A DNA stretch of 64,000 nt from Nemertoderma westbladi (Eukaryota > Xenacoelomorpha > Nemertodermatida > Nemertodermatidae): positions 37,016 to 101,015 of the forward strand of contig JAUCBJ010004813.1 of assembly GCA_032718475.1 (NCBI GenBank). Reading direction: 5' to 3'. Numbering within the stretch: position 1 is the first letter of the stretch; each line of letters opens with the position of its first letter. The notes beneath the pieces are model-generated. The model did not search any database and had not been told where the DNA came from. It worked only from the letters and a program-made list of their open reading frames with translations. A program made the position numbers and the translations under genes. Shown here piece by piece: positions 32,298 to 44,100 of the stretch.

Positions 32298-34718
32298 TTA
32301 GAATTTAATATAAACCAAACAGTTACGGACAGTTTCGTAAACAAATAATCCTTTATTGGTTCCAACAGCCAACCCACCGAACCCGTCTACCGGCACCGCA
32401 CCCAATCGGGATACTTTCCATCCATCATCAACCAGACGATAAACACCGACATATTGTTTATAATATTCTTCTAAAGGAACTAAGTGATACCATCCGCCTT
32501 GGTACAGCCACTCCACTCCCCCGATAGGGACGGATTTACCGCAATCTATAACTGATCGCGTTATACCCAATAGGAGGGTAACGTTGTTGGGGTTGGAGCC
32601 GCGAACGTTATAGTCGCAGACGGATATCTTCCGTTCGTCGGGTTGGAACAGAATGGCGGTTATTGAGTTGGAGCTGGAGCCGTACCAACCGGTACCAAGA
32701 AGTCTCCCGGGTTCATCGACACGGGAAATCCAAATAATCGAACAATCGTTTGGGTTAAATCGAATAATGTAATTATATTCAGTAATTACATATACATAAC
32801 GATCCCAATACCGTGACAACCCAGTTATAGATCCTAGAGGTTTACGACCGAGGTGTCTCTCGTTACCCAGACAACGATGTCGGACTTTCTCTCCAACCGC
32901 CTCTGTATCTATAAGAAACAGACAAACATCCGTCGCGGCGATCCAGAATGTATCGCTGCGACTCTCCAAGAATATAATCGGTTTCTTTGCGGCGTTGCAG
33001 TCGCTTTTGACCCCAAGTGGTTCTCCACGTGGAGATAAAGAATCGTCGGTGTTGACGTTATAGAAACAAATCCTGTCGGTTACGGAGTCGGTTATCCCCA
33101 GGATCCTCCCGCCACAACCAATCGGGCCGACTTTACCGATTCCCATTCTCCGACAATCGACCCGACAAGTTTCCTTTAGAGTTGGATTTTTTAGTAAAAC
33201 TTTCTCATATTGGAGGAGATCAAATCGCCTCTCCATTTCAACCCTCACTGGATCCCCCACATTCTTCAGCTTCCCTGCATCCTCCACTTGCTCTACCTCC
33301 ACTGGATCCCCCGCCTTCACCAGACCCACTGGATCCTCTACCTCCATTGGATCACCCACCTTCACCAGACCCACTGGATCCCCCGCCTTCATCAGACCCA
33401 CTGGATCCCCCGCCTTTACCAGACCCACTGGATCCTCTACTTCCACTGGATCACCCACCTTCACCAGACCCACTGGATCACGCACCTTCACCAGACGCAC
33501 TGGATCCCTCGCCTTCACCACACCCACTGGATCCTCCACCGGATCCCCCACCTTCCTAAGCCCCACTGGATCCCCCACCTTCCCCAGCCCCCCTGGATCC
33601 CCCACCTTTTCCATCTCCTCTGGATCCCTCCTCTTCTCTCCTAAATCCCCTTTATTTACAACACAAACACGACTGATAAACCCTCCCAACCCCTTTGGTA
33701 ACTCGACTGGAACGAAACGTACTTCCGGCACCGCAACAAGTTCAACCTCAGAGATCCGCTGCTCGATTTCTTTGTATTTCTTTAGGATCTTCTTGTCTTC
33801 CGGTATTTCTTTGATCAACTCGGAATTCTTTATCTTCTTATAATATTCGTTCTCTTCAGGAATTCCAATATAAGCGAGATTTTCTTTTGCTGCGGATATT
33901 TTACCCGCCGTTTCGGTTTTTAGATCCCCAATCTCCTTCATCATCGCATCTTCAGCCGCCTTTAATTCGTTGTATAAACATTGGAAGTGTTTGCGGACGT
34001 CGTCGGTGGAAACTTCAGTGACGTCGTCTAAATCCTCCAGAATTCCTTCCAACACTGTTAGTTTATTATCCAATCGCGACCTCAACTTCCACGGACCGTC
34101 TACTAAGTTTCCTCGGATTGTTTGACAGACTTCGTTTGAATACAAAATCTCGTGATCTTTAGAAACACCGTCAACTGAATGGCATTGACGGCATACAAGA
34201 GATTCGCATTTCTCGCAATAATGGCGTTTGTTTAGACCGTGGATACCACACAGATCCGGATCCGGTTCATTAGATCCACCAACTGCTCCTTGTTTTTCCA
34301 GGTCGATGTCGTCAAAGCTGCATCCCGCCTGTCCACCCGCTGGTGCCGAATCAGTTTGGTTAATATCACCACAGACATGGAAGAGTTCACACTGTCTGCA
34401 CAATTCTGTCCTGCAATCTTTACTGGGATTCGTTCCTTTATTTTTTCGACATCCCTCACATATTTTATCTTTGCGAATCAAATCGATCATTGAAGATATA
34501 ATATGATTGACGACCGGCAACGATTCGAGTTTCTTCACCTCGGTGGGATTCCGACACCGCGGACATTCTATCGACAGTCCATCACCGAGTTGTTTAGAAA
34601 CTTTAGCGATACATTTGAAGCAAAACGAGTGAGAACACTTCAACACTCGCGGCTTCTCCAATAATCGTAGACAAATAGAACATTCCAACTCTCGTTCCAG
34701 TAATTGTTCCTGTTCCAT
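32298..34718 (-). CDS. TRIM-type RING E3 ubiquitin ligase with tandem repeat linker (806 aa)
   Basis: Single exon. RING C3HC4 at residues 13-55 (C13, C16, C28, H30, C33, C36, C52, C55); a B-box1-like cysteine cluster near 88-115; B-box2 near 157-193 (CGIHG...CEKC...CRQCH...DHE); coiled coil about 200-340; a linker about 360-510 of repeated nine-residue units of the type DPVGLVKAG mixed with shorter DPVEVE units; and a C-terminal roughly 280-residue domain with spaced aromatic strands that may be an NHL-like beta-propeller. The family transfers ubiquitin to bound substrates, often in immune or developmental signalling. The gene lies antisense within intron 1 of the protease homologue. The repeats multiply ORFs on the other strand. 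Closest named TRIM not assigned. Confidence 0.88.
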   Translation of the reverse strand: MEQEQLLERELECSICLRLLEKPRVLKCSHSFCFKCIAKVSKQLGDGLSIECPRCRNPTEVKKLESLPVVNHIISSMIDLIRKDKICEGCRKNKGTNPSKDCRTELCRQCELFHVCGDINQTDSAPAGGQAGCSFDDIDLEKQGAVGGSNEPDPDLCGIHGLNKRHYCEKCESLVCRQCHSVDGVSKDHEILYSNEVCQTIRGNLVDGPWKLRSRLDNKLTVLEGILEDLDDVTEVSTDDVRKHFQCLYNELKAAEDAMMKEIGDLKTETAGKISAAKENLAYIGIPEENEYYKKIKNSELIKEIPEDKKILKKYKEIEQRISEVELVAVPEVRFVPVELPKGLGGFISRVCVVNKGDLGEKRRDPEEMEKVGDPGGLGKVGDPVGLRKVGDPVEDPVGVVKARDPVRLVKVRDPVGLVKVGDPVEVEDPVGLVKAGDPVGLMKAGDPVGLVKVGDPMEVEDPVGLVKAGDPVEVEQVEDAGKLKNVGDPVRVEMERRFDLLQYEKVLLKNPTLKETCRVDCRRMGIGKVGPIGCGGRILGITDSVTDRICFYNVNTDDSLSPRGEPLGVKSDCNAAKKPIIFLESRSDTFWIAATDVCLFLIDTEAVGEKVRHRCLGNERHLGRKPLGSITGLSRYWDRYVYVITEYNYIIRFNPNDCSIIWISRVDEPGRLLGTGWYGSSSNSITAILFQPDERKISVCDYNVRGSNPNNVTLLLGITRSVIDCGKSVPIGGVEWLYQGGWYHLVPLEEYYKQYVGVYRLVDDGWKVSRLGAVPVDGFGGLAVGTNKGLFVYETVRNCLVYIKF
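33230..33640. repeat. 27-bp coding minisatellite in the TRIM gene
   Basis: Plus-strand unit CCACTGGATCCCCCGCCTTC plus seven bases (27 bp), with shortened variants that stay in frame. It encodes the DPVGLVKAG repeats of the TRIM linker. Unit number probably varies between alleles. Confidence 0.88.
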
Positions 34719-34830
34719 TATCAGACCAGATAGTAGGCCTACTGCTGAGTACTGATTTTGATTAGCTCACTGTCTGTGTTGTGTTGTACTGCTGTACTGA
34801 CTGTTGTGCTGTGTGGGTTGATTGATTGAT

Positions 34831-34837
34831 TTTTATA
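34831..34837 (-). promoter_or_regulatory. possible TATA box of the TRIM gene
   Basis: TATAAAA on the minus strand, about 113 bp upstream of the ATG at 34718, giving a plausible short 5' leader with no intron. Confidence 0.35.
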
Positions 34838-34918
34838 CATACTACACGCACATTACTGCTGTACTGCAGTAACTGCATTACTGAATAGGCCTATATATTA
34901 TTATTATTATTATTAGCG

Positions 34919-36837
34919 CTCTTTAATGGTAAATATACAACAATTTATACAAACAAATAAAACACGTTAGAGGGAGACCACCACTAGGCACTTACAGTGT
35001 AGGTTTAAAGTTCACTATACATACAGTAGATTTATGAGTATACATACAGTAGGATGGGTATATCTTTTGCGTAGAGGTATAGCCTACATAGAGGCTTCAT
35101 GTAGGTATGTGTAGCCTACATGTAGATGCACGTGTAGGGTGAATGTAGGTAGGTGTAGTCCCATAGATACAGTCCAGCTCACCAACAGAGTGCCATCGGA
35201 TCCGATCTGAACCGATCGGATCCAACAGCTTCAAACACTTTCAGACAAACTCCAACAGTCCAACAACTTCAAACAGATTCAGACAGTTTCAAACAGATTC
35301 AGACAGTTTCAAACAGAATCAGACAACTTCCAACAACCTGTCAATCACTCCACCCACACTCAACCGCAACCCCAACTCAACTCCCATCTTCTTGCGCGCA
35401 GATAGAATGAAAGCGTTTGAAACTACTAAAAGGAACTCCATTCATAAAGCCACAATAACGACAGAGTGGACTGGCCACTGGCGGCGCCCTTGAACATTCA
35501 CACTGTAACTTAAGCTGACCTGAAGGAACAGCCCATTAGTGAGGTCGGTCTCGGTATTACTCTTTATTCCTGCCGCTATCTTTGAATAACACAATAGCAG
35601 AAAGCTAACCAGTGGTCTACCCCCAATACAAGAAAGACAAGTTGGCTACCATTGAAATGAATGGGGAATATAATTCTGTGTTCACATACTAATGTTGCTT
35701 TGGGTTGGTCTAGAGCCATACAATAGAGCTTTACGGAAATACACTTCCAAAGAGCCAAGCAGTGGCGGTATAGGTCCAAAATGCCCATGTAGAATTTCTT
35801 CGAATAAGGCTCAATTTCTTTAAGTTACATTAATTAAAATACTGATAAATATATTTTGCTTTTCGCAGGAGGGACAGTATCCCCCTCTACAGTTAATATA
35901 GTGTACGTACATGTGTTAGTTATATCGTTGCGTTTATTTATATTTATACAGGTTTGGATGTGATCTCTACTAGTTTGATTTTTGTTTTTTCAATTAATTA
36001 ATTGTGCGGTTAATTTGTCAATCACAGCCTTAATTGGCTACATTGCTTATTGTATGAATGAATATAATTAGTTATTAAGACATTATTTTAAGTAGTATCT
36101 GGTGTGATTAGGTCTACAGTATTACAGTAAACATACTCAAGATTTTAATTCCCATTTTTATTAGTTTTTCATACTCTGAATAATATTTGTAGGCCTGCCA
36201 TTAACCCCTTCTTGGCTGGAGCGTACTAACAATCTCCCATATGCGCCACGACCTACAGTTTACCGTACATGGTACGCTACTATTTATTAATGGCTTTATG
36301 GGTGCGCTACAATTCCAGGTCTAATCTGGCTATCTAATCAGTATTACATTAGGCCTACAGCGTACCTAAATGGTAATGTGGGGCGAGACACGTAGTCGGC
36401 GAGCCTTTGGCATACGGTTCATATACTGTACATAACTGTATATAGGGTAAATATGGGGCATGACCGTCTGTTCGTCTGTCTGGTAAATGTTTGAACGCGA
36501 ATTTCTCTTCATCGCTGGTTCGGAATTGAACCATACTTAGTAGGTAAGTAGTAGAGGGAAGTTTAGAAAATTGTTTAGAAAAATCATGCAGTCTGACATC
36601 AGCTACGACAGATATTATGTGGTTTTTAGAAAATGTTAAATTTCTCGGGAACCCCTCATTTTCCAGAGCTAAAATTTTGGTTGCTTGTGGAAAATCATAA
36701 AGTCTATCTTTTACGAAATTGAAACGCTAAGACATGTAATTGGGGATCCGCTAGAGACTCCGAAGTAATGACGTAGGCCGACCTGTCAAGGTGGTTACGA
36801 ATCAACCGGCTATCACTGAACAAAAGAAAAACATATT
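34919..36837. other. gene-free stretch with short tandem repeats
   Basis: No supportable gene. Contains (TTA)n near 34900; GTAGG/TAGCCTACAT repeats at 35000-35160; a perfect palindrome pair GGATCCGATC/GATCGGATCC at 35198-35223; and a 20-bp repeat CAGACAGTTTCAAACAGATT at about 35270-35330. The part around 36360-36500 resembles 56550-56600 in a short GGCGAGCCTTTG-like motif. Confidence 0.6.
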
Positions 36838-37575
36838 ATTTAATATTTAATGTATCAAATAGATCAATCCAAATTGGCAATCAATCCCTTTTTATTGATT
36901 CAAAAACTATCGAAAGAGTTAAAGTGGCAAAAGTATTAGGAGTACTTATCGATGACCGATTGAATTGGAAACCTCACCTACTTAAAATTCACCATCAGCA
37001 TTAATAGCCTTATACAACACACTTGTCCTACCGTACTTAAATTACTGCATTGCTGTATGCGGGGTCACTCATCTTATAGTGCTAATGATACCACCTCTCC
37101 AACTAATTCGAATTCCTCAAGAAAGTTTAAAAGGAAAAATAGAAAGTCACATTGCAAAGATGAAAAAAGTTAAATAACAATAAATAATCTACAGAAAAAT
37201 CAAAGTAGCGTCCAAAAATTAATAAAAAAGCGATCGCCCGGGTTTTATCCATTAGAGTAAAATCACTTTACATCACTCAAGTTGCAACGCTCTCGCACAA
37301 ATATAAATATGGTACCCCCTAATATATTACCCTCACTTCTAACAGAAGCCGCTAGTGTGCATAGCCATGGAACTCGTTTTTCCCGACTTCAAAAATTCCG
37401 TCATCACTCATACGCGATTAAAGTTGAGACAACAATCAATTAGGTGCTCTAGGCCTACACAAGTAGTTTGGAACTCGATTCCCACGGAAGTTCGGCAAAC
37501 TTTCAGTCACATTGCTTTTAAAAATATTTTAATTATATGGCTAAAATCCAGCCCAATCAAATCATATCTTAAAAT
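36838..37575 (+). pseudogene. decayed LINE reverse-transcriptase fragment (CR1/Jockey-like)
   Basis: Broken frames give KVAKVLGVLIDDRLNWKPHL, then LVLPYLNYCIAVCG, then a C-terminal PTQVVWNSIPTEVRQTFSH..F segment. These are familiar motifs of the RT C-terminus in CR1/Jockey-type LINEs. Frameshifts and stops separate the segments. It is a different family from the LINE at 31220. E2 inserted about 120 bp downstream. Confidence 0.65.
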
Positions 37576-37688
37576 TGTGTATTGTAGGCTACTGTTGCAT
37601 GTAATAGTTTCAGTTTTACCATTTGCTATGGTGGCCATATTAATGTGATTACCTGTTTGGCCACCAACTATACAGGAAATGTGTTGTA

Positions 37689-37693
37689 AATAA
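37689..37693. repeat. target-site duplication of E2, left copy (AATAA)
   Basis: AATAA directly before the 5' LTR; repeated at 56307-56311 directly after the 3' LTR. Five bases is usual for BEL/Pao integration. Confidence 0.9.
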
Positions 37694-38891
37694 TGTAAAA
37701 GCTTTTGTGGGATAACTGATTCATTTGCTTTGCTAACCAGTTCCCCCCAGTCGCTGAATACTCTAAAAAGGGATATCCAGCTAGAATAATGCAAGCTACC
37801 GGCTGATTGGCTAATTTGCTGTGCGAAGGGATCTGGGTTCTGTTCGATCGGCCAACCAGCTTAGGGAGGTTGCCTCAGCCCTGCTGTCCGCATCGGCCAA
37901 TAGAATTTGAGTGGGCGTTGATTTTGACCTATCCCAGAGCTACTGAACTGAATTTTCCTATCTCACTGCTCATCCTCTGTGTTGGACGGGAGCTTCGGGG
38001 AATAAGGGTAGTTGGTATCCTCGTATAGTCAAGTAGTCATATGATTCTTTATATGATTCTGTTGTTGTGTTCCCATTTTTCGCCATAACACCGGCTTTTG
38101 GAACAACTCTAGTAAAACTGCTTAAATTATCGAAAGTATAACTGTTATCTAATCAATCAATCAACTAATCTAACTGATCTAATTAACTCACTATTAATCA
38201 TATTGTTTGTACTGTTATGTACCGTCAGTTATTAATTGTATCTATTTGTTGATGAAATATTGCCCTTTGGAGAATACTGATAAATCACCCAAAATTCCCA
38301 ATTTTCTTGATACACTACAGGTTAGAGAGACCGGCTATATATAACAATTGCGATTTATATCAATGTGGTGTGTATTGAATCTAATGTTATTTAGCAGACC
38401 CTACATGAGTCAATTGCTGCTCTCTTTATGTGTGATCAAATTTACTGACGGTCGGCAGAATAGTGTGCATGATTGTGATTGGTAATAAAGCATTTCCTAA
38501 AGAATGCGCCTTATACTTTAATCATAAGCAGTATCGTTGCGTTTAGTATAAGTCCTAGCTCTGTTTAAATAGATAGAGCGCCACGTCCTAAAGGAACTGT
38601 TAATATTTCCCGAAAGCCAATAATATCTGTCAGAAATTAATTATTAACGATCAATCGAATAATACAGTAGGTTTACACTGCAACCTTACACTGCAATAAT
38701 AATAATTTAAGCATCCGAATTCAGCCTCCCGGGTGTAGATCCATCGGGTGAATGATCGCGCATGGGCTGGCTTCGGTAATGTTTTGTTTATTAGCATAAA
38801 ATATTGTCGTATGCTAAAGGTGTTTTAATCAACTAAAAGACATATAAATTTTGGCAGGTTAAACTGCCAAAGGTCTTCAAAAGCGCGAACA
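37694..38891 (+). repeat. 5' LTR of E2
   Basis: 1,198 bp, TGTAAAAGC...GCGCGAACA. Contains the TTTGGCAG/CTGCCAAA palindrome near its 3' end. Nearly the same as 55114-56306, with a 6-bp indel (ATCTAT) near 38240. Confidence 0.95.
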
Positions 38892-41108
38892 ATAACAGTT
38901 ATCTATCTTATTGCAGTAAGCAATAAGGTTGCAAAATACCGTAGTGACCGGTAAATCTGAACCGGTACTTCTGTAGGTCAGTAGGCCCAACTGCCAGAAC
39001 CGGTACTTCTGTAGGTCAGTAGGCCCAACTGCCAGAACCGGTACTGCTGTATAAGTACATTAGTGTTATTCGATTTTGATTATTGTATACCGGTAGGTCT
39101 TGGTACTTAATCAGGGAACGGCCGCCCTGATTTTTTATTTGAGATTCTACTTATTTCTGTCGGTTTTATTTACTAGTAGGCTAATATTGAGCAGAAGGCG
39201 TGTGACCCTGCTCAAATTGTACAAATAATTGTAGGCTTGACTGTTGTCTGGCTGTGTTGAGTCTGGAGAGACTGCGGCGTGTGTAGAGTTTGTCTGATAA
39301 AGTGCCGTTAGTAAGTTGGGGCAGCCATATGCTGTAAGGTCAATCCCCTCTTAAAGAATAAGTCGTACTACCGTGTTAGAACGCATACTAACTAACTGTT
39401 TCAGAATCTGCATATACTGTAGTTTATTTAGGCTTGATCGTAGTCTGCCAGCGTTTTAGCCTGTGTTTGTTTGTGTGGTCTGTTCAGGTACCGTAATAGT
39501 TATTACTCAGATATTTTGTAGGCTGGATTGTTGTCTAGCTATTATTAGGTCTGAAGAGATTGCTGTGTGTGTGGAGTTTGTCTGATAAAGTGCTGTTAGT
39601 AAGTTGGGGCAGCCATATGCTGTAAGGTCAATCCCCTCTTAAAGAATAAGTCGTACTACCGTGTTAGAACGCATACTAACTAACCATTTCAGAATCTACA
39701 CGTACGGTAGTTTATTTAGGCTTGGTGGTAGTCGGCCAGCGTTTGGTTTGTATTTTGTTTGAGTATTCTGTACGGGTAGCGTAATATTTATTATTCAGAG
39801 TTTATGCGATTATTCGCAACATTCATGTCCCCAAGTTTATCCCTACAGTAATTGTGCTTGTTATACATACCGTTATAGTTAAATTAACCCCGGTACTACA
39901 CGGGGGGCTTGGCGTAGGACAAGACTGGTGACATTGTGCCCTGGTCACTCCAGCAGATGCCGTGGTTCTTTTAACTGTTCAAGTATATTTAACTACTGAT
40001 TATTTGTTATACCGGTACTTGTACCTAATTTAGGGTTTAGTGTACAGTGCTTTCCGAAGTAATTAGTGTGTAGGCAGTATATTTGTGTTGTAAAGTGGTT
40101 GATAGGCACATTCGTTAGCTCTATTAACTTCTGGGTGGGAACAATCCGTGATACATAACGTAGTACCTATAGCGATACGGTTATAGGTCGTCAGGCGGTG
40201 GTATTTTTCCTATCTGGACAACGCAGTATATTTACTACTACTTATTATTTCAAATACCGTAGTACCCTGTCTGTTGTAATAACCAGAATTCTAACCCTTT
40301 GTTAGGCTGGTTTGTAGACTTCCTGTAAAATTACCCTAAAAATTCGTACGTAATATTTTTTGTTGTGTTTAATTAGAGAATTAATCTCACCCATATCGTA
40401 AGTAATTTGTAGTATTAAGTAACTTAGGTAAATTAGAATTATCAGTTTTAGTGTCAAATAAATAGCACTTCACTGAGAGCACACAGCTTCGGTGTAGTGA
40501 CCCCAGAAATAATAACATTTATTTCAAATATTGACAAAACCCTTTTAAACGGGTATATATCTATTATAAATCAACTCAAACGATTTATAAATAGTAGGCC
40601 TGCCATACAACAACTAGGTCTCAATATCAGTTGGACTACTGCTTAAATAACGGTAATAAAGTAAGTTAAAGTAACCAAGTAACCCTAAAATATTCAGAAA
40701 TTCAATTATTCTAAAAATAATTGACATACCGGTATTTACCATAGGCTTATTATATTTATTTCTATAAATTTGAGCTGAAATCATACCGGTACTCTGTAAT
40801 TAATTCTAGTTCATAATTATACTTATATATACTATAAGTGTAAGCTGTATACCGGTATTCACTATAGGCCTATTATATATTTATATATATTTGTGCTAAA
40901 ATTATATACCGGTACTCTGTGATAAATCTAGTCTGTAATAATACTTATATATATTATAAGCATACCGGTATTCTAATATATTATATATATATCACGTTAC
41001 GCCGAGTAACGGTATCGGTAATAAATCGCTAGGCTTGCGGTCATACTGAATTACCAGACTTGCTTTAACTGAAACTATAGTAGTAGACATTCAACTGTAT
41101 AGCTAAAC
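38892..41108 (+). other. untranslated leader of E2
   Basis: 2.2 kb, no supported gene. Holds the hairpin at 38907-38927, two 38-bp repeats (38964-39039), the 287-bp tandem duplication (39229 and 39516) with the GGGGCAGC...GCTG...CCCC hairpin in each copy, and the ACCGGTATT/AGGCCTATTAT repeat before gag. Confidence 0.7.
38907..38927 (+). other. hairpin just downstream of the 5' LTR of E2
   Basis: CTTATTGC-AGTAA-GCAATAAG, 8-bp stem; corresponds to the E1 hairpin at 1193-1215 with one base pair fewer on both arms. Confidence 0.6.
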
Positions 41109-44100
41109 ATGTCTGACACTCAGCAAAACCTGTCAGACAGTCTGATCGATACAACTATCTGTGACTCAGATAGGAGTGTGGAGCGATTAAGAAAGGAGTT
41201 CAGCTCACCTCCTACTGCAAAAAAGGTCATCCCTCCAGTAGTATCAGACCCTAGGCTAATCCACCATAGGTCCATCATAGGCACTCGGGCACAGGTCAAA
41301 CGGAACCAAGAGGCAGTTGTCCCATCGCAGCAACATCTTGGTCAAGAACCTACTTCCCAGCGACCCGATAGCTCCAGCAGTTCGGATACTGTAGAGCTGA
41401 CCCCCGAACGCGGAGTGCAGATGGCTGTTACAGTCTACTCGGACCCCCTTCTTACCCTTCCTGCTGCAGTGCTAACTACTATATTCATTGCAGTGGAGGA
41501 ACATCAAGCCGACTGGGCGAGGAATAAGCGAGCGACCCAAGATAATTATGCGGGATACGCCAGGGAAGAATTAATGTCTATTGTCGAGTCACAATGGAAC
41601 TTTCCCGGACTCGGACTCCCGTTGGACCTGTCCGAGGCTACTTGGGAAGATATACACAGGATGGGAGTGGCAAAAGATACAATGGATCCAGCTGTTTGGA
41701 AGAGGTCGGCATCAGGATATGTGCAGGGATTCTTCGGCTCCTTGGAGCGATTGGAAGAACAACTGTTTCGACAACCTCAAGGACCTCAAGAGCAGGAAGA
41801 GCTGCTATACCAAATACGCGAAAGAACCCTACGCATACGACTAATCCTCTCAGCCTTTGAGGAAACTTCCAAAAGAAGACAAGACACGTCGCTGCAGGTT
41901 GCTGTCAAAACTTGGTTACATCGGGTAGATCTCAAAGTACAGGAAACGGCCCAGTGGAAATCCCAGCTAGCTGAGAGATCAACCTATGAAGAACCAACTG
42001 ATGTCACCCTTTCTCAAGCGGAAAGCGAAGAGACCGCCGAGAAACCGCGAACTAGAGACGCTATCGACATTTATTTGTCCGACTATCAGCGATTCCTAGG
42101 AGACGAAGAGTTGAGGAGACGGCTGTCTGGACTTTCCCCTAATAGTGAAGGAACCAAGCTTGTGTTGGACTCAATCGATGCCGAAATGTTAGCTGCAAAC
42201 CAAGCTGAATGTGATGAACAACTCCGCCTCACTAGAGTCCGAGAAGATCAAGTAAAGAAAGAACGGATAGAGAAAAGGAAGGTAGCAGCAGCAGCGGCGG
42301 CGGAAGCAGAAGCAGAAAGAAAAGAAGCAGAAGCCGAAAGAAAAGCGGCAGAAGCAGAAGCAGAAAGAAAAGCGGCGGAAGCCGAAAGAAAAGCAACAGT
42401 GGCAGAAGCAGAACGGAGAGCGTCTGAGGAGACTATCCAACTAGAGTTGGAAAATCTGCAAGAGACGCAAGACAGCATAAATAAACAGTTTACTGCTAAT
42501 CAAATGCAGATGATGAGAAAATCTACTCCCAAGCGCCAGGGATACACATCCTCGGAGGAAGGCGAGACTACCGATCCTGAAGGCGGAGGAAATAGATCTC
42601 ATCTAAGTAGGCGTAGAAAAACGCAAATTGCCTGATTTGCCCCCAGCTGTTAGAAGACAGCTAGCTAGCACAGACTTGAGTAGTATAGAACCTACAGCCC
42701 AAAGTATTAAGGTCCAAAGACTCTCTACAATAGTTGATGAGCCTGAGATAATTAGGCCTGTCGTTCCCAAAGTCACTTCTGTGTTAGAGACCCCTGTACT
42801 TCCAGAGCTTAACTCTAAATTCCCTTTACATAGTACTACATTGCCTGTACCCGGTGGAGCAGTCCAAGAGAATATCCCTGTCCAGATAGCAGAGAGAGAA
42901 ATCAAAAACTTGTCTCCCGTCGTCCCGCGTCAGCCCGCTACTATGTTGGCGACTCCCGCTTCGGCGGTTGAGTGGGTGGAAGAGGGACGGCGGGGGATGA
43001 ATCTCCTGCTAGGACAGATGCAGGAGACTGTCCACCAACTTAAGGGAACAGTGAGGGAAGGTAGAGCAGAGTTGCAAGAAGTGCAGCAAAGTATCGCACT
43101 AGAACGCGACAAATTAGTCAATATCAAAAAGGGCATACCAATACCCCCTGTAACATTGTGTCAACCTGTTAGGTCTGAAGTATTACATGCGCAAGGTGTG
43201 GAGCCTACACGCATCTATACTGCTAGTGAAGTTGAAACTCCTATAGCAAATCCTATTAAGGGTGATTATAGACCTGTTATTAATGATATTCCCTATAGAC
43301 CTGATAATGATCCGAGAAATTTATATACCGATAATTCTATATTAAATAACACGATGGCCCAAGAAAGCTTTACGCGTCAGATGGCTAGAACCGAAGCCCG
43401 CCAAGCGGTCAAAGTGGGAGAGATCGTCAAATTCAATGGAGATGAGATGAAATGGTTACCTTTCAACGAATATTACAAAGATAGCATACAGAACTCTGTA
43501 CTATCTAACGGAGAGAAACTTAGATTTCTCATCAAGTGCTTGGAAGGACCTCCCAAGTTAATGGCGTTAAAGTTTATTGGACATCCAGAAGGATTAAGAC
43601 AAGTTTGGGATACATTAAACATCAGGTATGGTAACAAGGATAACATAGCTAAGTATTTGTATGCAAAATTAGTAGCCCCCCGACACTTCCTTAGTAGTGG
43701 GATTATAGAGTTTTCCGATGAAATTCAAGAGATCTGTAGACAACTGGACTGGTTAGGTAAGTCGCATGAATATCAGAGTTCCATGGTTATTGGAGCCGTA
43801 GTCTCTACTTTACCAAAGGGTGGAGTATGTACACGCTGGGACAAGAAAGTGTTGTACATGAATGAACAACAACGACGAAGTCCTACCATGGCTGACCTCA
43901 TGTCTTTCTTAGATGGTGAAGTCAAACTACAACTCATCAAGCAGTCCAGAGAGAAAACATCGGAAAATAAGGTAAGTGAGAAACCCACTTCTAGGAGAAG
44001 AGTAACACCGGTGTGTTACACTGACGACGGCGAAAGCCAAGCTTCCCAAGAAGAGGACAGCGGGAAAGATACAGACTGATCTTACTATGTTGACAAAACC

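Noticed and set aside
33182-33644. 125- and 144-residue plus-strand ORFs
   Set aside because: Opposite-strand shadows of the TRIM repeat linker.
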